In this document: positions 38,801 to 51,508 of the stretch, one piece after another
Position numbering within the stretch: the stretch's first letter is position 1
How the letters are laid out: every line of letters begins with the position of its first letter
The notes under the pieces: generated by a model
The model's database searches: none
What the model saw: only the letters and a program-made list of their open reading frames with translations
What the model was told of the DNA's origin: nothing
Program-made: the position numbers and the translations under genes
NCBI RefSeq assembly: GCF_000001735.4
Contig: NC_003070.9
Location: 29,187,971 to 29,251,970, forward strand
DNA length: 64,000 bases
Source: Arabidopsis thaliana
Lineage: Eukaryota; Streptophyta; Magnoliopsida; Brassicales; Brassicaceae
Reading direction: 5' to 3'

Positions 38801-41800
38801 AATCAGGTAGAAAAACGTTTTGTGTCTTCCAACTAAATATTTTATCACGGTAATACAAACAAAACCCGAATCCAGATAAATCTTCTTCACCACGCTTTTG
38901 CTACTTTTGTTATCCCGTTCCCAACTATTTATATTTTAAAAGGAGTATTAGTTTAATTAGTTGATCTTAGTCTAATTCATTTATTTCATTGGCTTATGAA
39001 CAGAGTAGTCGAAGTTCAAGTACCAGCCAAGTTGTTAACGAAGGTAGACCAATGAATTTAACTATAAAGCACACTCAATGAAAATAAGCTAATTGTTTAA
39101 AGCTTATGGTAATTGTTTATAACAATTAATTTTGACATTAATCATATAAAATTTTGTATACAGATAAAATAAAGGTCTCTTTACACGTACTCGACAACAT
39201 ATTTGAATTATGAAATTTGGAATGAGGAATGAGGAACGAGGAAACTTTTGGAGTCTATTATCGGAAAACGGATCAACGTGAAAGTCAAGCCTACTTACTG
39301 ACCTATTAACATACATAAAAAACACCAATTCTTAATTTATTAGCCACCTTTCTTGTTGAATAATTTGAGCTATAAATTATAGGCTTTATTCTCACTTATT
39401 AGTATCTCCAAAAGGCAATATATAACATTTTTTTTCTCTTTCAAATATCTTAAACTATAACAAAAATTAATCCTAACTAAATATTTATTGCTATATAAAT
39501 TCTACAACGGCAAAGCATGAGATCTCAAATTTGACACATTTGAGGCAAAAATAAAATATAGACAACAAATATGGGAATTTAAGTGGTCTCAATTTTGGGA
39601 CTAAGTTGGTCTGAAATTGAAAAGCCATAAAGTGTGGCCATTGGTATTTTTAAATAGGCACATTACTTCACATTCCAACATAAGGTTCCACTACAAGGGG
39701 ACACCTTCTCTTAATCATCCCTTTCTTATCATTCTTGTATACTTCTGGTATTTTTTATCAAAAAAAAACCCAGCTAAGTTTCATTTACCATACATTAGAC
39801 AAACAAATATGATTAATACTAGTAAGGATTAGATTACATATTTAAGACATTGTTACTCGAAATTTATACTAGTAAGGATTAGATTCTTATTTTAATATTA
39901 GTATATTTTCAATTTTCACATAATTAGAGAAAAAAAACCCATTAATGAAATCAGCAGCTAGACAGAAAATTAGACACATCAACCTAACGCTAATGATGGT
40001 GTCTTCTCCTACTGAAGAAAACATCGTGATACATGTTGGCGCGTATCGTTCTTTGTCTCCAACCACCAAAAATAGAAACTTAATGTTGTTTTGTGTGTGT
40101 GTTTTCTTTTCTAATTAGGATAGCTGCATTTAACTAAATGGACGGACCGGACCATGTTCAGACCGATCTTGTTATTAAGTGGAACAAAATATTGGATTGT
40201 AAATAGGCCGGTTTAGTCATTTGTATTTAGTCGGTTTAGTTGGTTAGTGTTTATACCATAGCTGTATATAAACAAAGCAATGTGTACATTGTAAGAGAAG
40301 AAATGAATAAGATCTTCTCTCTCTTTAACAAACTTTCCCTTTCATCATTTCTTCTTCGTGATACAAAACGAACTTTGGAAAACCGCTAAATGGACCAACA
40401 AAAAAAACGAAACTTAATGTTGTTTTATCTGTATTCTCTCTATTTAGGATTCCAGCAAACCTGTCAATATGGACGGACCAAACTTATTACTAAGTAAAAC
40501 AAATCAATATCTTCATAAGACCATATGCAAATTGACCACCAAAAGCAACAAGATCAACACAAAACTTGCCGGACTAGACAACTGTTTGGATGTAACGATG
40601 TAATGAAAATCGACATCAACATATATACGTACTCCATGTAACTCTTATCAACTTTGCAAGTTCCACGTATAATACCAAATTTGATCGTGACCGTTTTCAT
40701 GTGCTTTGCTTTTGGAAAATTTGTTTTGTAACTTTTAAGTATATATCTTGCACCAATATTTAAATTATTCTACAAAATTTGTTACGAGTGTTTGTCGCTT
40801 ACAACTTCTAATATCAAAATATAATATATAAGATTCGATCTCTAACATCGATCAATATGACGATTGACGAATTTTCATGCCTATAACGACAGCCATTTTG
40901 GTTATTAATTTATTATATAAAATATGTATGCAAAAATAATACACACGGTTGATTTATTTTTTGAAGGAAGATAATCTTGAGTGGATATATAAGGATGATA
41001 TTTATTTGAAGAGATTGAACATATTTGGGTTTGAGGCAACTTCTTAATTGGCGGTGGTTTGGTGGGGTATCTTCCATGTTACCCCAAAATGCTTTGATAT
41101 TTCACGCTTCTTTTATTTTATTTGTCTACACAAAAGCTCGTCATCATGGGACTCTATATACTTTTCATATTTACAATAGACAGAATAAAGAAAAATATGA
41201 GACTTCTTTTTATTTTGTTTCTGTTTCTCTCTTTTTGTTCCATTCTGTGGTAGTTATCCAAGTTTGGCTTTTTCTGTTTCTTAACCACTTTATACCTTAT
41301 ATTTTTCGTATATATACGTTCAAAACGATATCTAAAGCACTTGCCACATATTTCATCTATATTTGTCGACTATAGTTCATGGATTTTTCTAGGAAAGAAA
41401 GATAGTATCTTGTTTTTTCTTTTTCCTTTTTCTATGAAAGGTCTCGTAAGGGCATATATCTTGTCAAGTAGTGGAAAGTGGAGTGTATTATCACGAGTGC
41501 AATTACGATTTAGACAAAAAAAAAAATAGAAAAAAAAAAGATGAATCACATGGTTGTGGGTCACTCAAAATAGGCCCATATAATTTTCAAGGCCCACATA
41601 AGTTATTGTTCAAAAAGCTAGAAAATGAAAGATTACGTGGAGGATCATTTAGACAAACAAATGAGTGGAGAGGAAATGCGATCATTGGTAAATAAATGTG
41701 ATCGGGTCTAGTAGGGCTTCCGATTAGTCTATTTCCCAAATTTATCTCTCTGATATATCAATTTCAAGTCACTTGGTCTCATTTCTTGTGATTCCAATTC

Positions 41801-42375
41801 GATTTCGTTATTTTGTTCCCCATGATTCGTGTCCCAACCCGTATCATATCTTTGCTGTATATTTTATCAGAGCAAAAAAAAAAAAAAAAAAATAATGAAG
41901 TTGGGTATCTATTTTGTTGATGTAACTTATGTAATATGTTGACGTTATAGCATTGTTGAATCCAACACGAATTGTTAATGGGCTACAAAATAATTACATG
42001 GGCTTCTTACGATGGGCCACTAATATAAGGTCAAATGTGAATTACACAATAAGCTGAAGACAAATTTGGAATTAGTCTTGTTGACAAAACCAAAAAAAGA
42101 AATTGAAACTGGGCTCAATTTCAATCCATGTTTTTAGGATAACAAATCACACAAAGAGAGACTATAGAAGCTAGAGAGAGTATTGCAGAACAGTTTTGAA
42201 GCATTCTTCTTCCTCTGCAATGGCAATGGCAATGGCAATGACAAAAAAAGACTGGACAAATCATGTTTTACTTATTTGATCAGTTTCATCCCAAAAATAA
42301 CACAAAGCCATGTCTGTAAACAATAAGACATGGATTACAACTTATGAATCCCAGAGAATAGATAGAAAGACAGGT
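35892..42375. other. gene-poor spacer, 6.5 kb
   Basis: The first ~350 bases are the PIP5K2 3' flank. The rest is AT-rich and carries no ORF with recognisable domains. It holds an LTR-like relic and flanking direct repeats at 40061-40503. Near 42217-42240 there is a four-copy GCAATG microsatellite inside a 19-codon ORF with a leader-like upstream sequence, too short to call a gene. Confidence 0.5.
40061..40503 (+). mobile_element. short LTR-like relic flanked by ~105-base direct repeats
   Basis: The left copy (from about 40061) and the right copy (from about 40393) share blocks such as GAAACTTAATGTTGTTTT, TGGACGGACC and TTATTA followed by AAGT. Between them, at about 40198-40365, a segment starts TGTAAATAGG and ends GATACA. 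It contains TGTATATAAACAAAGCAATG, a run GAAGAAATGAATAAGATC and TTCTCTCT, a composition I associate with plant copia LTR ends. No clear target-site duplication was found, so it may be a rearranged solo LTR or a tandem duplication. Confidence 0.4.
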
Positions 42376-43520
42376 TTACTTGCGAGGGGCTTTCTTCTTT
42401 CCTGCAATCGCAACGGCTTTGCCCTTTTTGGTGCGAGCGTTAGTACTGGTTCTTTGTCCTCTGCAAGGCAATCCATGTCTATGTCTACTACCTCTGTAGC
42501 AATCTACTTCGACCAGTCTCTGTATTTCCGATCCAACACGCCTCCTCTTTAAAATCGAACAACAAAAACGGTTTGAGAGATGGAATAGATTTAAGACCAT
42601 GATAAGAAAGTCAAATGTGATTGGATAAAAGGATTATACCAGTTCATCACCATGCTGGTGCTGGCCAACTTCTTCACGGAGATCAATGAGTTCTTTTCCA
42701 GTTAAGTCTCTGGCAAGTTTGTTAGTGATTCCAAGGTGACAGAGAACCTGGTGAGATTTACGGCGGCCGATTCCATAAACTTCTTGAAGACCGGTTTTGA
42801 GTGGCTTATTGTTTGGAACCTCTGCGTTTCCCACACGAATTCCTTGGACTCGTAACCCATGAAACTGTAGACAAAGAAAATACATAAATTGATGTATAAT
42901 CTAAAGAGAGAAATCAAATAAGGTAATGGGTTTGATCAAACTTTGCTTCACAGAGACAGAGTTAGTCAAAAAGCTAAGCAAGTCAACAATTCTAACTAAA
43001 AGCAAATTGCAAAACATTGTTTTAACCTGAGACAAGAACTAGCCAACATTTGAGATGCTTCCTTAAGAATTATCATTCCTAGAACTTTATTTGCATAGAA
43101 CTAACAAAGAATGCTCCACAAAAGTAAACGCTTTAGGAGAATCGTTTGACTATAATATCATGGCAATCTCATAATGTAGACATTGAACTATACATTAGAC
43201 CTTTCGATTTCAAAGATTTGTTCTTTCTTCTACATAGCACTGTTGAAAATGGGTAAGAAGCCAAAATCACAGAGCAATAAGACGACTTTGAAACAACCCC
43301 GGAAATACTACATACCGAAAGAGAGATTTTTAGGTGACGATAGATTTGAATTTGATGAAATCTAATACCAAGAGAGATGAATCGATTCGATCTATTGAAA
43401 CCCTAATCGTAAAACCCAAATGTGGCGCTGAAGTGTTAGACAGATACTAACCGTAACATTACGAAGCAGAGACTGGCTGATGTCGAACAAGGTCGTCGCA
43501 GATCTTCGTAAACCCAACAT
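42376..43520 (-). CDS. organellar ribosomal protein S13 (bacterial uS13 type), probably mitochondrial, three exons
   Basis: Exons: 43520-43452, 42864-42640 and 42546-42376, 154 residues. The presequence [20 protein letters not shown] is basic with hydroxyl residues, which suits mitochondrial import. The S13 domain carries [31 protein letters not shown] (helix-turn-helix motif), then [20 protein letters not shown] and [18 protein letters not shown], the conserved C-terminal tail that contacts tRNA and 16S-type rRNA in the small subunit head. From memory, the Arabidopsis mitochondrial S13 is encoded by a nuclear gene derived from the plastid S13 gene, and this locus (At1g77750) is that copy. 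The sequence itself fits either organelle. Confidence 0.92.
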
Positions 43521-45013
43521 CGTCGAAGCTCAGTTTCAGAGATTTGACGGTGAAGATGAATGTGAGTGAAGGGTTTAAGATTCAGTTTCCAACCGCCCGC
43601 CACGTTTTCAATCCAAACGCAAACGCACTTCTTTCTCCTCTTGACGTGTTGGGCTTTGAAAAGAAAAATTATTATTGGGCTTTTTAATAGAGGCCTTGTG
43701 TCAAGTAAGGGCTTAAGATTATACACCGACTTCTTAAGAGAGAGGCCTCGAATATAGAGAATATTATCCCAATTCTTGGGATAGAACGAAAATAATATAA
43801 TCTGTGAGAAAAACATATAAAGTAATTCAAGACTTCAAGTTACTCAAACTTGAGCTATCTAACTATATATATCAAACTACAGGTTTATTATTTTTATTTA
43901 TATATTTTTTCACTTCAATTCAAACTTTTTAAAAAAAATCAATTTACTCTCTATTTTTCAAAATTTCCAAATTTTTGTTTATGTTAACTATTTTATATCC
44001 ATTACCACATTATTTGGTTAAGGGTAGAATTTGGCATTTTGCGAATATTATATGCATGCAACAATCATCTGTCAATTTATTTTAAAAAGTGTAGTCATTT
44101 TCACGAAAGAAACTTGAAAAAGTTGGCAAAAGGGTACGACAATGACTCAGACGTGTTAAGCACGGGACATCTTTTTGTATCTGTGGTCTATATTAATTAC
44201 ATTCCCTTTTCCATACTATTTTTATGAAGACATTTTCAAATTCACATCAAATAGAAAATAGCTCCTAATTAAGTTTTTACTTAACACGGTGAAATTATAA
44301 CAACAAATTTTTTATTGAAAGGTACTTCTCAAAAATTTGTGATCGGAACCAACTCTTAGGTTAGACCGACGTATTAGATATTACGTCTCACATTAAGACA
44401 AAATGACAACTTGGAAAAATTTAGTGGTTAATTAACCCTATTAGTTGTTAAGAGGGTCGTTCCAAACTTCATTTACAGCGATGTCAACAAGTGAAATGTT
44501 GTTTATATATTAGTGGCAACTGGCAATACAGTGACATATAAGTTCTTTCAAAGTATAGTAATTAAGAAGAGAGTGCATGAACAGTGCTGCTTATTTCCCT
44601 GGTAAAATATCTAACTAATTGCCCACAATAATTGTTTTAATTTTAAAGTCAAAGCTATATTGATATGTTTAGTATAATTCTATAGTAGATTTCCGTACAT
44701 TTCTAAACTAATTTTGCTTGGGTTTGTTTTCCAACAAGTAGGATTTAGAAATTCCGACAATTATAATTGATTCTTCCACTTGGAAAAAAAAAATAAACTC
44801 CAACGACTGTGGCAAATGGGAATGGAGATTTAAATAATATATTTCCCAATGTAGTTGGAGCCATTCCCTATGCTTTTGGAAGCCCACAAATCTTTGAATA
44901 ATCCAAAATTTATCCTTTGCCTGTTGGCTGAGAGCTACTTAATCAAAATACATTATCGTATTAAACAAATTAATCTGATTAATTAGCAATTAGTGGAGTA
45001 ATGGTTGAATATA

Positions 45014-45075
45014 AGACGTCTTAATGACCCCGGTCATCCTTGCGTCTGACTCTTAATAGCCATAAGAGACGTCTT
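45014..45075. promoter_or_regulatory. palindrome cluster in the NIA1 3' flank
   Basis: AGACGTCTT, itself a near-palindrome, occurs at 45014-45022 and 45067-45075. Between them lie the perfect inverted repeat ATGACC-CC-GGTCAT (45024-45037) and TGACTCTT-N9-AAGAGAC (45048-45070). The latter resembles the nitrate-responsive element architecture (CTT-N10-AAG) but with a nine-base spacer. About 3 kb past the NIA1 stop codon. Confidence 0.3.
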
Positions 45076-46294
45076 TGGTGAACTTAATCATCATGTTTGA
45101 TTCCTAATTATTAAAGTAATGAGGGATCAAATGTAGGTCGTTAATGATTTCACAAAACGACAAAACTAAAACTCAAAATCATCGAGCTTAACCGGTGGTT
45201 CCATAAAATGTTATTTATATCAAAAATGTTCTTCTTTGAAAAATTAAAAAATTCGTCAGTGAGTTAAACAGAATATTTACAATGAACAAATAACGCCATT
45301 GAATAAATAAAATTTGAAACGATGCATGTTTGTTGAATTTGTTTGTAAAATGTTGTTTTGTGGCCAAATTTAAATTATATTTGGACCATTTTGGTGCAAC
45401 TTCGACTCACGTAACGTATTATGGATTGTCTAAGGTGCAACAAAACATTAGCAAGGGGGTGGTCTCAAAAGACGCAGAGCCTACCAAAAACAAGACGTAT
45501 ATGTTAGAAATTATATGGATACACTCGTATACGAAGTTAGAAATCTTCATGACCCATCTAAAAAAGATTATAATCTTGGAAGCTCGAATCAAACAACTTA
45601 TTTGTGGATGACAGAACGCTAGATTTCGACAGGACAACAAATGACGACTTTAGTGCCCTACTAAATTTTACAAAAACGATCTTTTTTGTTGTTGCAAAGA
45701 GGAATATGATGACGATAGCTACATAGAACTGTGGTTACGAAAAAGACTATGAATTACACAAAAATTTCCTTAAACTATTTGGATTTTTCTTCATAGGAGG
45801 ATGAGGAGAAAGGACTACGCAACAAAAAAGAGTAACTACAAAAGGACAACATCTACATCAATATTTTCTGCTATATAAACTCTAATATATATAAACATCT
45901 TCAATATATAAATATCTTCAAAATTTAATCCATACAACAATCCACGTAATCCAAAGAGTTCAAATAACATTTCAAGTTTTAAACTAAATGTCTATCATGT
46001 TTTTTTATCTAGGTGCAACTGGCATATTTAATACGAGAGTGCCAACATTCAATATTTAACATAGCTCAATGAGTAAGATAAGAGTTAGTTGCAGGAAGAG
46101 GAACTCTTCAAATTTTGGGCGTCATTTTCACATATGTCCATATAGCTAACTAGGGACTGAGGTCAGTAGAAACATAGGTAGGACATATATATTTTAGAAC
46201 TAATTTAAGTTAGATTATATATCACGAATAAAGACAAAGCACAAGAGGGGATCTTTAGTTATATAATAATAGGCAGAACAATTGGATATGGTTT

Positions 46295-46318
46295 TGACCC
46301 TTGTAAGCACGAAACAAC
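46295..46318 (+). promoter_or_regulatory. half-match to a nitrate-responsive element (NLP site)
   Basis: TGACCCTT at 46295-46302 equals the left half of the nitrate-responsive element. After a ten-base gap comes AACAAC in place of AAGAG. It is 1.7 kb past the NIA1 stop. I recall reports that NIA1 needs 3' flanking sequence for nitrate response; whether this is the site is not known to me. Confidence 0.25.
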
Positions 46319-48034
46319 GTTCTTTAGGAAAAGAAAAAGAAAAAATCAGTCAGCGTCTCGCCGTCTCCGCAGTGGTCGGGACGTCCCTTGTTACGAGTCG
46401 CGGCCATACGTTTTCTTCTGCCTACCTTCTTATCTTTTTTTATCCACTTTATTAAATTGTTCTTTTAGGAAGTTTCCTTTTCTATTAATATATTTTTGAT
46501 GGTTTTAAAGGTAACTACGTGCCCTATGCATGTCCCTGTGGCTTCGACGAATTTTCTTTACGATTTATGATTAGAGAAATTTAGGCACATTCGAAATTTA
46601 AGCGAGACATCGAAGTGTTTAAAATATAGAGTATGTTATTAAGAATAAAATAAAACCAAAGAGACACGTCCATTTTCTCCTAGAAATTGTTGAGGCAATT
46701 CGAGACCGTGGTATTGTATATACCAGTATACCACTTTTTTTTTTTTTTTTCACAATATACCACTTCTTATGGATATTGTTATTCGACTTTGAGATACTGA
46801 TGTATAGAGTGGGAAGTTAATGACAAACAAATGGGTGCATATCAATATCAGTATATATCGTGAAGAAAAGGGAAATCATAAGATTAGGCTTTAAATTAGC
46901 ATTTGACACACAAGTTGTTTAACTCCTGTGCTTTGGTAGAACTTGTACTTTTTTTTTGATAAAAATGTAAATATCAATTCAAGAAATGAAAGATTCAGGA
47001 ATTACAAAGTAAATCCTAAAAACATGGTTCCATGCCAAAAAAAGGTAGAACTTGTACTTTCGCCGGTTGTTTATATATCCCACTTATTCTTTTCAGATTG
47101 CTTACAATATATCACAATTCGACTGCAGATATTTATTATAGAGTATATGTTTTTAGAGATTCGATCTTGATACAAAGCGATGAATCAGAGTATTCAATTT
47201 CATTATATAGTTGCAATATCACCGAATCCGTTCTTATTATTTATTCACTGTGGATCTTGAATTCTCTTTATAATTAATAATTAAATATGGAATCATGGAT
47301 ACCTTCATTTTTAACTTTCGTTACTCACTATGAAAGTCTTGTGTGACAAAAAAAAAGATCCAATGTTTTTTACATATCACCATTCTCCATAATATTATTA
47401 CTTGTAAAATGCGTATGAACCACGAATCTTGTGGGGCCGAAACGAAAATCCATTTTAGATCTTTTTCCATTTTTTGTATCGAACGCATACTGTAGCATCA
47501 TTCGTCTCCCTTTGACATAATGATATGCGTATCTTTGCATTAAACGTTTATTTTCATGCATGTTTGTCTTTTTTTGTTGTCACTGACGATTGAAAGCAAC
47601 ACGACCACAAGTGGTAACTAACTTAAAACTATTAGTCTTATACGACAAAACGTTTACCAGGCGTGATTAAATGAATAACACTTGATGTGAACTATAACTA
47701 ACTTATTAGACGACCAGTAATAGATGACACGACACATTATGGAAGCATAATAACTCAAATAGAAGATGTTGTGACATGAGTCCTGACATGCAATAACAAA
47801 AAAAAAACGATAATATCAAGACACAAGAAGTTTGAGTTACAATAAGTTCATCATTTATCATCATCATCATCAACAACATAGATCATAATTAAACACAATT
47901 TTATACAATATACAATTTGGAGCTCTGATAAACAACAACTATAACAAAAGTGCCCAAATAACCATGTATATACACACATAAGCGATACTTGTTATCAACT
48001 TTCGAATTTCCAATAGCACAGAACTTGAGCAAAT

Positions 48035-51000
48035 CTAGAAGATTAAGAGATCCTCCTTCACGTTGTAACCCATCTTCTCTAGATTTGGCTGCAACGCAAA
48101 CTGAATCATAGGCGGTGGTCCGCATGCGAGTGCTAGCGATTCGCCTTCCAAACCTTCAGGGATATGTTCCCTAAGCACAGCTTCAGTTATAAACCCGGTA
48201 CTGTAACTCCAACCTTCCTTTGCGATTTCAACGACGTACCAAATCTTTAGCCTCTCCTTATGCTTACTAGCCCATCCTTCTAGCTCTTCCCTCACAAGAA
48301 TGTCATCCTCGGTTCTGTTTGCGTAAACCACATACATCTCGGTTTCGTCCTCTGGATCACTCAATATAGATTGAATGATCTGGTAGATAGGAGTGATGCC
48401 TGTTCCTCCGGCGAGCATTGCTAGTTTCTTGGCAAACTTAGGTTTGCCGCTGACCAGGAAGTTGCCTTTGCCTTTGTACTCGATGTGCCCTAGTGGACCT
48501 TTGATATCTATCATTGACCCGATTGGTAACGAGTCTAAGTGTTGAGACATGAGTCCACCATTGGGAAACCTTGGATGAACGTCTTTGAAGTAAACTTTGA
48601 CGACGAGGTCGATATGACCAACCGCGTCGATGGCGCTGGTGGGAGTATAAGCTCTGAGACAGAGTTTGTCGTTTATGTTGGCGCAAACGAAAACGTGCTT
48701 CCCCACGGGTAAACCAAGCTGTTGATCTTCTGATGGTAATGCGAATCGGAACTTACGAACGTCGTGCGAGATCGAAGTCTTCTCAATGAGCCTAACCGGG
48801 ATTTTCTCACGTGGGTTGACCAAAGCAATGTTCTTTTGAGGAGTTAGCTCTTTGATTGGAGCTAACAAAGGACCAAAGTTTGAGGCACCATGAACTGAGA
48901 CGTTAGGGGAAGAGTCGTAGCCAGTGGTGATGAGTTCACCGATACGGTAATCTTCCAAAAGCTTCTTGGCTTTGTCAGAGTGAATGGCTTCAAACTCTTC
49001 GGTGCAATCTGTACCTGCGTTTATCAGGATAGAATCTGTGCCTCCTGGATGATCTTTCAAGAAACGTGTACAGTCATAGATGTGACCGTGGACGATGATC
49101 CATGCAGAGTCAGCAGTGTTGTGTTTTCTAACTTCAGAGATTGAATACATCTTCGAGGCAGTGTTCATGAAAGGAGATGAGACAGATTTCTTCAAGGTAT
49201 TGTTGGATTCTGAGGAAATCTCAAGCTGACGCTCCTTTGCCATCCACCCACCCGACTGGTTTCCGGGTCTGGTCGGGTGTTCGAAAACTATCCCTATCTC
49301 TCCTCTATGAGGCTTGCACACGTTGGTCCTAATCCTGAACCAGCAATTGTTCATCATCCCCTGTTTAACACAAGTCAACGTCGTTATTGCTTTAGTCAAC
49401 ATCGTTAAAAAAATAACAATTAGCTGGAGACCCTAGACTTAGACTTATGTAAATTTTATATAATTTCGATTTTAATCTACATAATTGCCCCGCATGAAGG
49501 GAGATTATAATACTTAAACGCACTACTAAAATGAACTGTACAACAGAGACACTTAAAGAATTGGTCTTTAGTTCCATGTTGATTAGTGCTCTATTAAAAG
49601 ATTCCGTAAGATTAGTATTGGTAGGTATCACGTTCAAAAGAAAATATCATCAGTAGTTCCAACTTTGTAGGACGAATACAAATATCAAAATCGAATAGTT
49701 TACTCAAAAACAAGATTAAACTATTTAAATCATATAGTAAAGAATAAAGTAAACTAATTAATTCTATAATTTAAAAATATCAAGAGAGAGGATTATTACC
49801 ATGAGGTTCCAGATGAGTTTATCAGGCTGAGTATTGAAAGACTCGTCCCAGGCTCGAACCGCGACGTCTTTAGCACTGAGCAGATCAAGAACCTCAACGT
49901 CAAGTGACCAGAAACACCAGCACCAGAATTTACCGTACTTGTTCGGTTTCTCCTGGTGGTCAAGCTCACAAACACTCCACGTGTCTCCTCCGTCTAGAGT
50001 CACCTCAACCCTCGTTACCTTCTTACCTCCTCCTGTTTATTTCATCAATACACCGATCAGGATTTTAATTACATAGTAAAGAATCCTTTTAACTTTTAAC
50101 TAAAGCAAAGTTAAAATAAATTACCAGAATAAGCGTAGCCTTTTAATGTGTACGGCTTCTGAGTAGTGAATGCATTAATCGGTAAAATCTCTGCGTGACC
50201 AGGTGTTGTAATCACCGAGTTTATATTAAGCTCGTTGATTATGTATTCAGGCTTATACCACCAAGCTGTAACAAAAACAAGTAAATAATATTAGCATCGG
50301 TAACTAAAATGTAAAAGAAGACAAGGGTAAGTTAATAGTTTACCTTCGGAATTTGCCAGCTCAGCATCAACGAGAGAAGGAAGGACTCGATTGTCTTTAT
50401 AGTGATAGTAACTGTCAGATTCTTGAGGCGTGACGATGATTCTCTTTAACCATTTAACCATCCGACCACCGATGAAACCCGGTACAATGACCCGAACCGG
50501 AAACCCATGATCCGGCGTTAAAAGCTCGCCGTTTTGCATATAAGCTAAGATAATATCTCTAGCCGGATCCATCGCCATCTCCTTCTTAATACTTGTTCCG
50601 TATTTAGATCCGCCGCCGCCGGGAAGATCCTCCGCTCCTTCGAAGCAAACGTTTAACGCGCCTCCTCTCCGGCTATAGATCCCGCATCGACGGAGGATTT
50701 CGCTTAACGGAATACCTTTCCATAGAGAAGTAGATACTCCGGCGGATCCCCAATTGAATCCGATCGTTTGTTTCACCATGTTCTGTTCCTTGCGGCGATT
50801 ACCGGCGCAGACGAGTGTCACCGGGAATTCGCGGCTGGGGAACTCGGAGATTAGCTCTTCCATGGTGAATTTAGCCGGACGTTTAACGAGTCCGGTAATT
50901 TCGATTGACCAGTCTGACCAATTCGCTTTGGGAACTGCACCGTGGTTGCGGACGTAATGGAGTGGAACTGGAGTGATGAATCCATGGTGCATAAGACGAG

Positions 51001-51397
51001 GAAGAGGTGCTTCGGCGTTGAATGGATGTTTTCCGGTGAGACGGAGCATGGATGAGTTACGTTGAATCCAACTATCAGCCGTTGATTCATCTCTCGGATC
51101 TAAAATCGACGGTTCTAAATCGCTGTTTGATTTTTTAACCAGCTCTTTGTAGTAAGGGACGTTACGGTTATGGCTCTCGTCTTCGTCGTCGCTTGAGGAG
51201 TCGTCGTAACTGTCTACGACGGTGGTGATGACTTCGGTTTCTTTGACGATTTTAGTTTCGGTGAGGATGACGTCGAGAGTTTGGTTTTGGTGACGGTGGC
51301 GGTCGAATGAGCGAGGAGAAGGAACGAGAGGAGGTTTGAAGGCGTGAGCGACGCCGTTCATGGTGGGATAATGGCGGTTATCGACGGAGGTCGCCAT
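48035..51397 (-). CDS. NIA1: NIA1, NADH-dependent nitrate reductase, four exons
   Basis: Exons: 51397-50344, 50265-50125, 50032-49800 and 49360-48035, 917 residues. The cytosolic enzyme reduces nitrate to nitrite with NADH, the first step of nitrate assimilation. In order it has: an acidic N-terminal tail ([13 protein letters not shown], near 63-75); the molybdenum-cofactor domain with [10 protein letters not shown], the Mo-binding Cys being residue 197; a dimerisation domain (~320-480); hinge 1 with KKSVSSP, the likely 14-3-3 phosphosite Ser 537; a cytochrome b5 domain with haem-binding His 580 (HPGG) and His 603; an FAD domain (RAYTPTS); and an NADH domain with GGTGITP and CGPPPM (Cys 889). 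All redox motifs are intact. I separate NIA1 from NIA2 by its N-terminal sequence and locus context. A TATA box lies 104 bases upstream of the ATG. Confidence 0.98.
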
Positions 51398-51500
51398 GGT
51401 TTAGTGATTGAACCGGTGATAAGAGAGAGATAAGCTATTTTTTTGGTTTTGGTTTGGTTTGTGAAATTTTTTGGTTTCTGAATGAGTAAATGAGAGGTTG

Positions 51501-51508
51501 TATTTATA
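51501..51508 (-). promoter_or_regulatory. TATA box of NIA1
   Basis: TATAAATA on the minus strand within CCCTATAAATACAACC, 104 bases upstream of the NIA1 ATG. The spacing fits a leader of about 70 bases. Confidence 0.65.

Larger units (their letters stand above)
43521..48034. other. spacer, 4.5 kb, including the long NIA1 3' flank
   Basis: No supported gene. It contains two palindrome-rich islands that stand out: 45014-45075 and 46295-46410. A 93-codon ORF at 45330-45611 has no recognisable domain. A TCATCA microsatellite lies near 47860. The right end is the 3' untranslated region of NIA1. Confidence 0.5.

Noticed and set aside
42217-42300. 19-codon ORF with a GCAATG repeat start
   Set aside because: Microsatellite-driven and too short; no further exon found.
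45330-45611. 93-codon ORF in the NIA1 3' spacer
   Set aside because: No recognisable domain, AT-driven composition and no promoter-like context.
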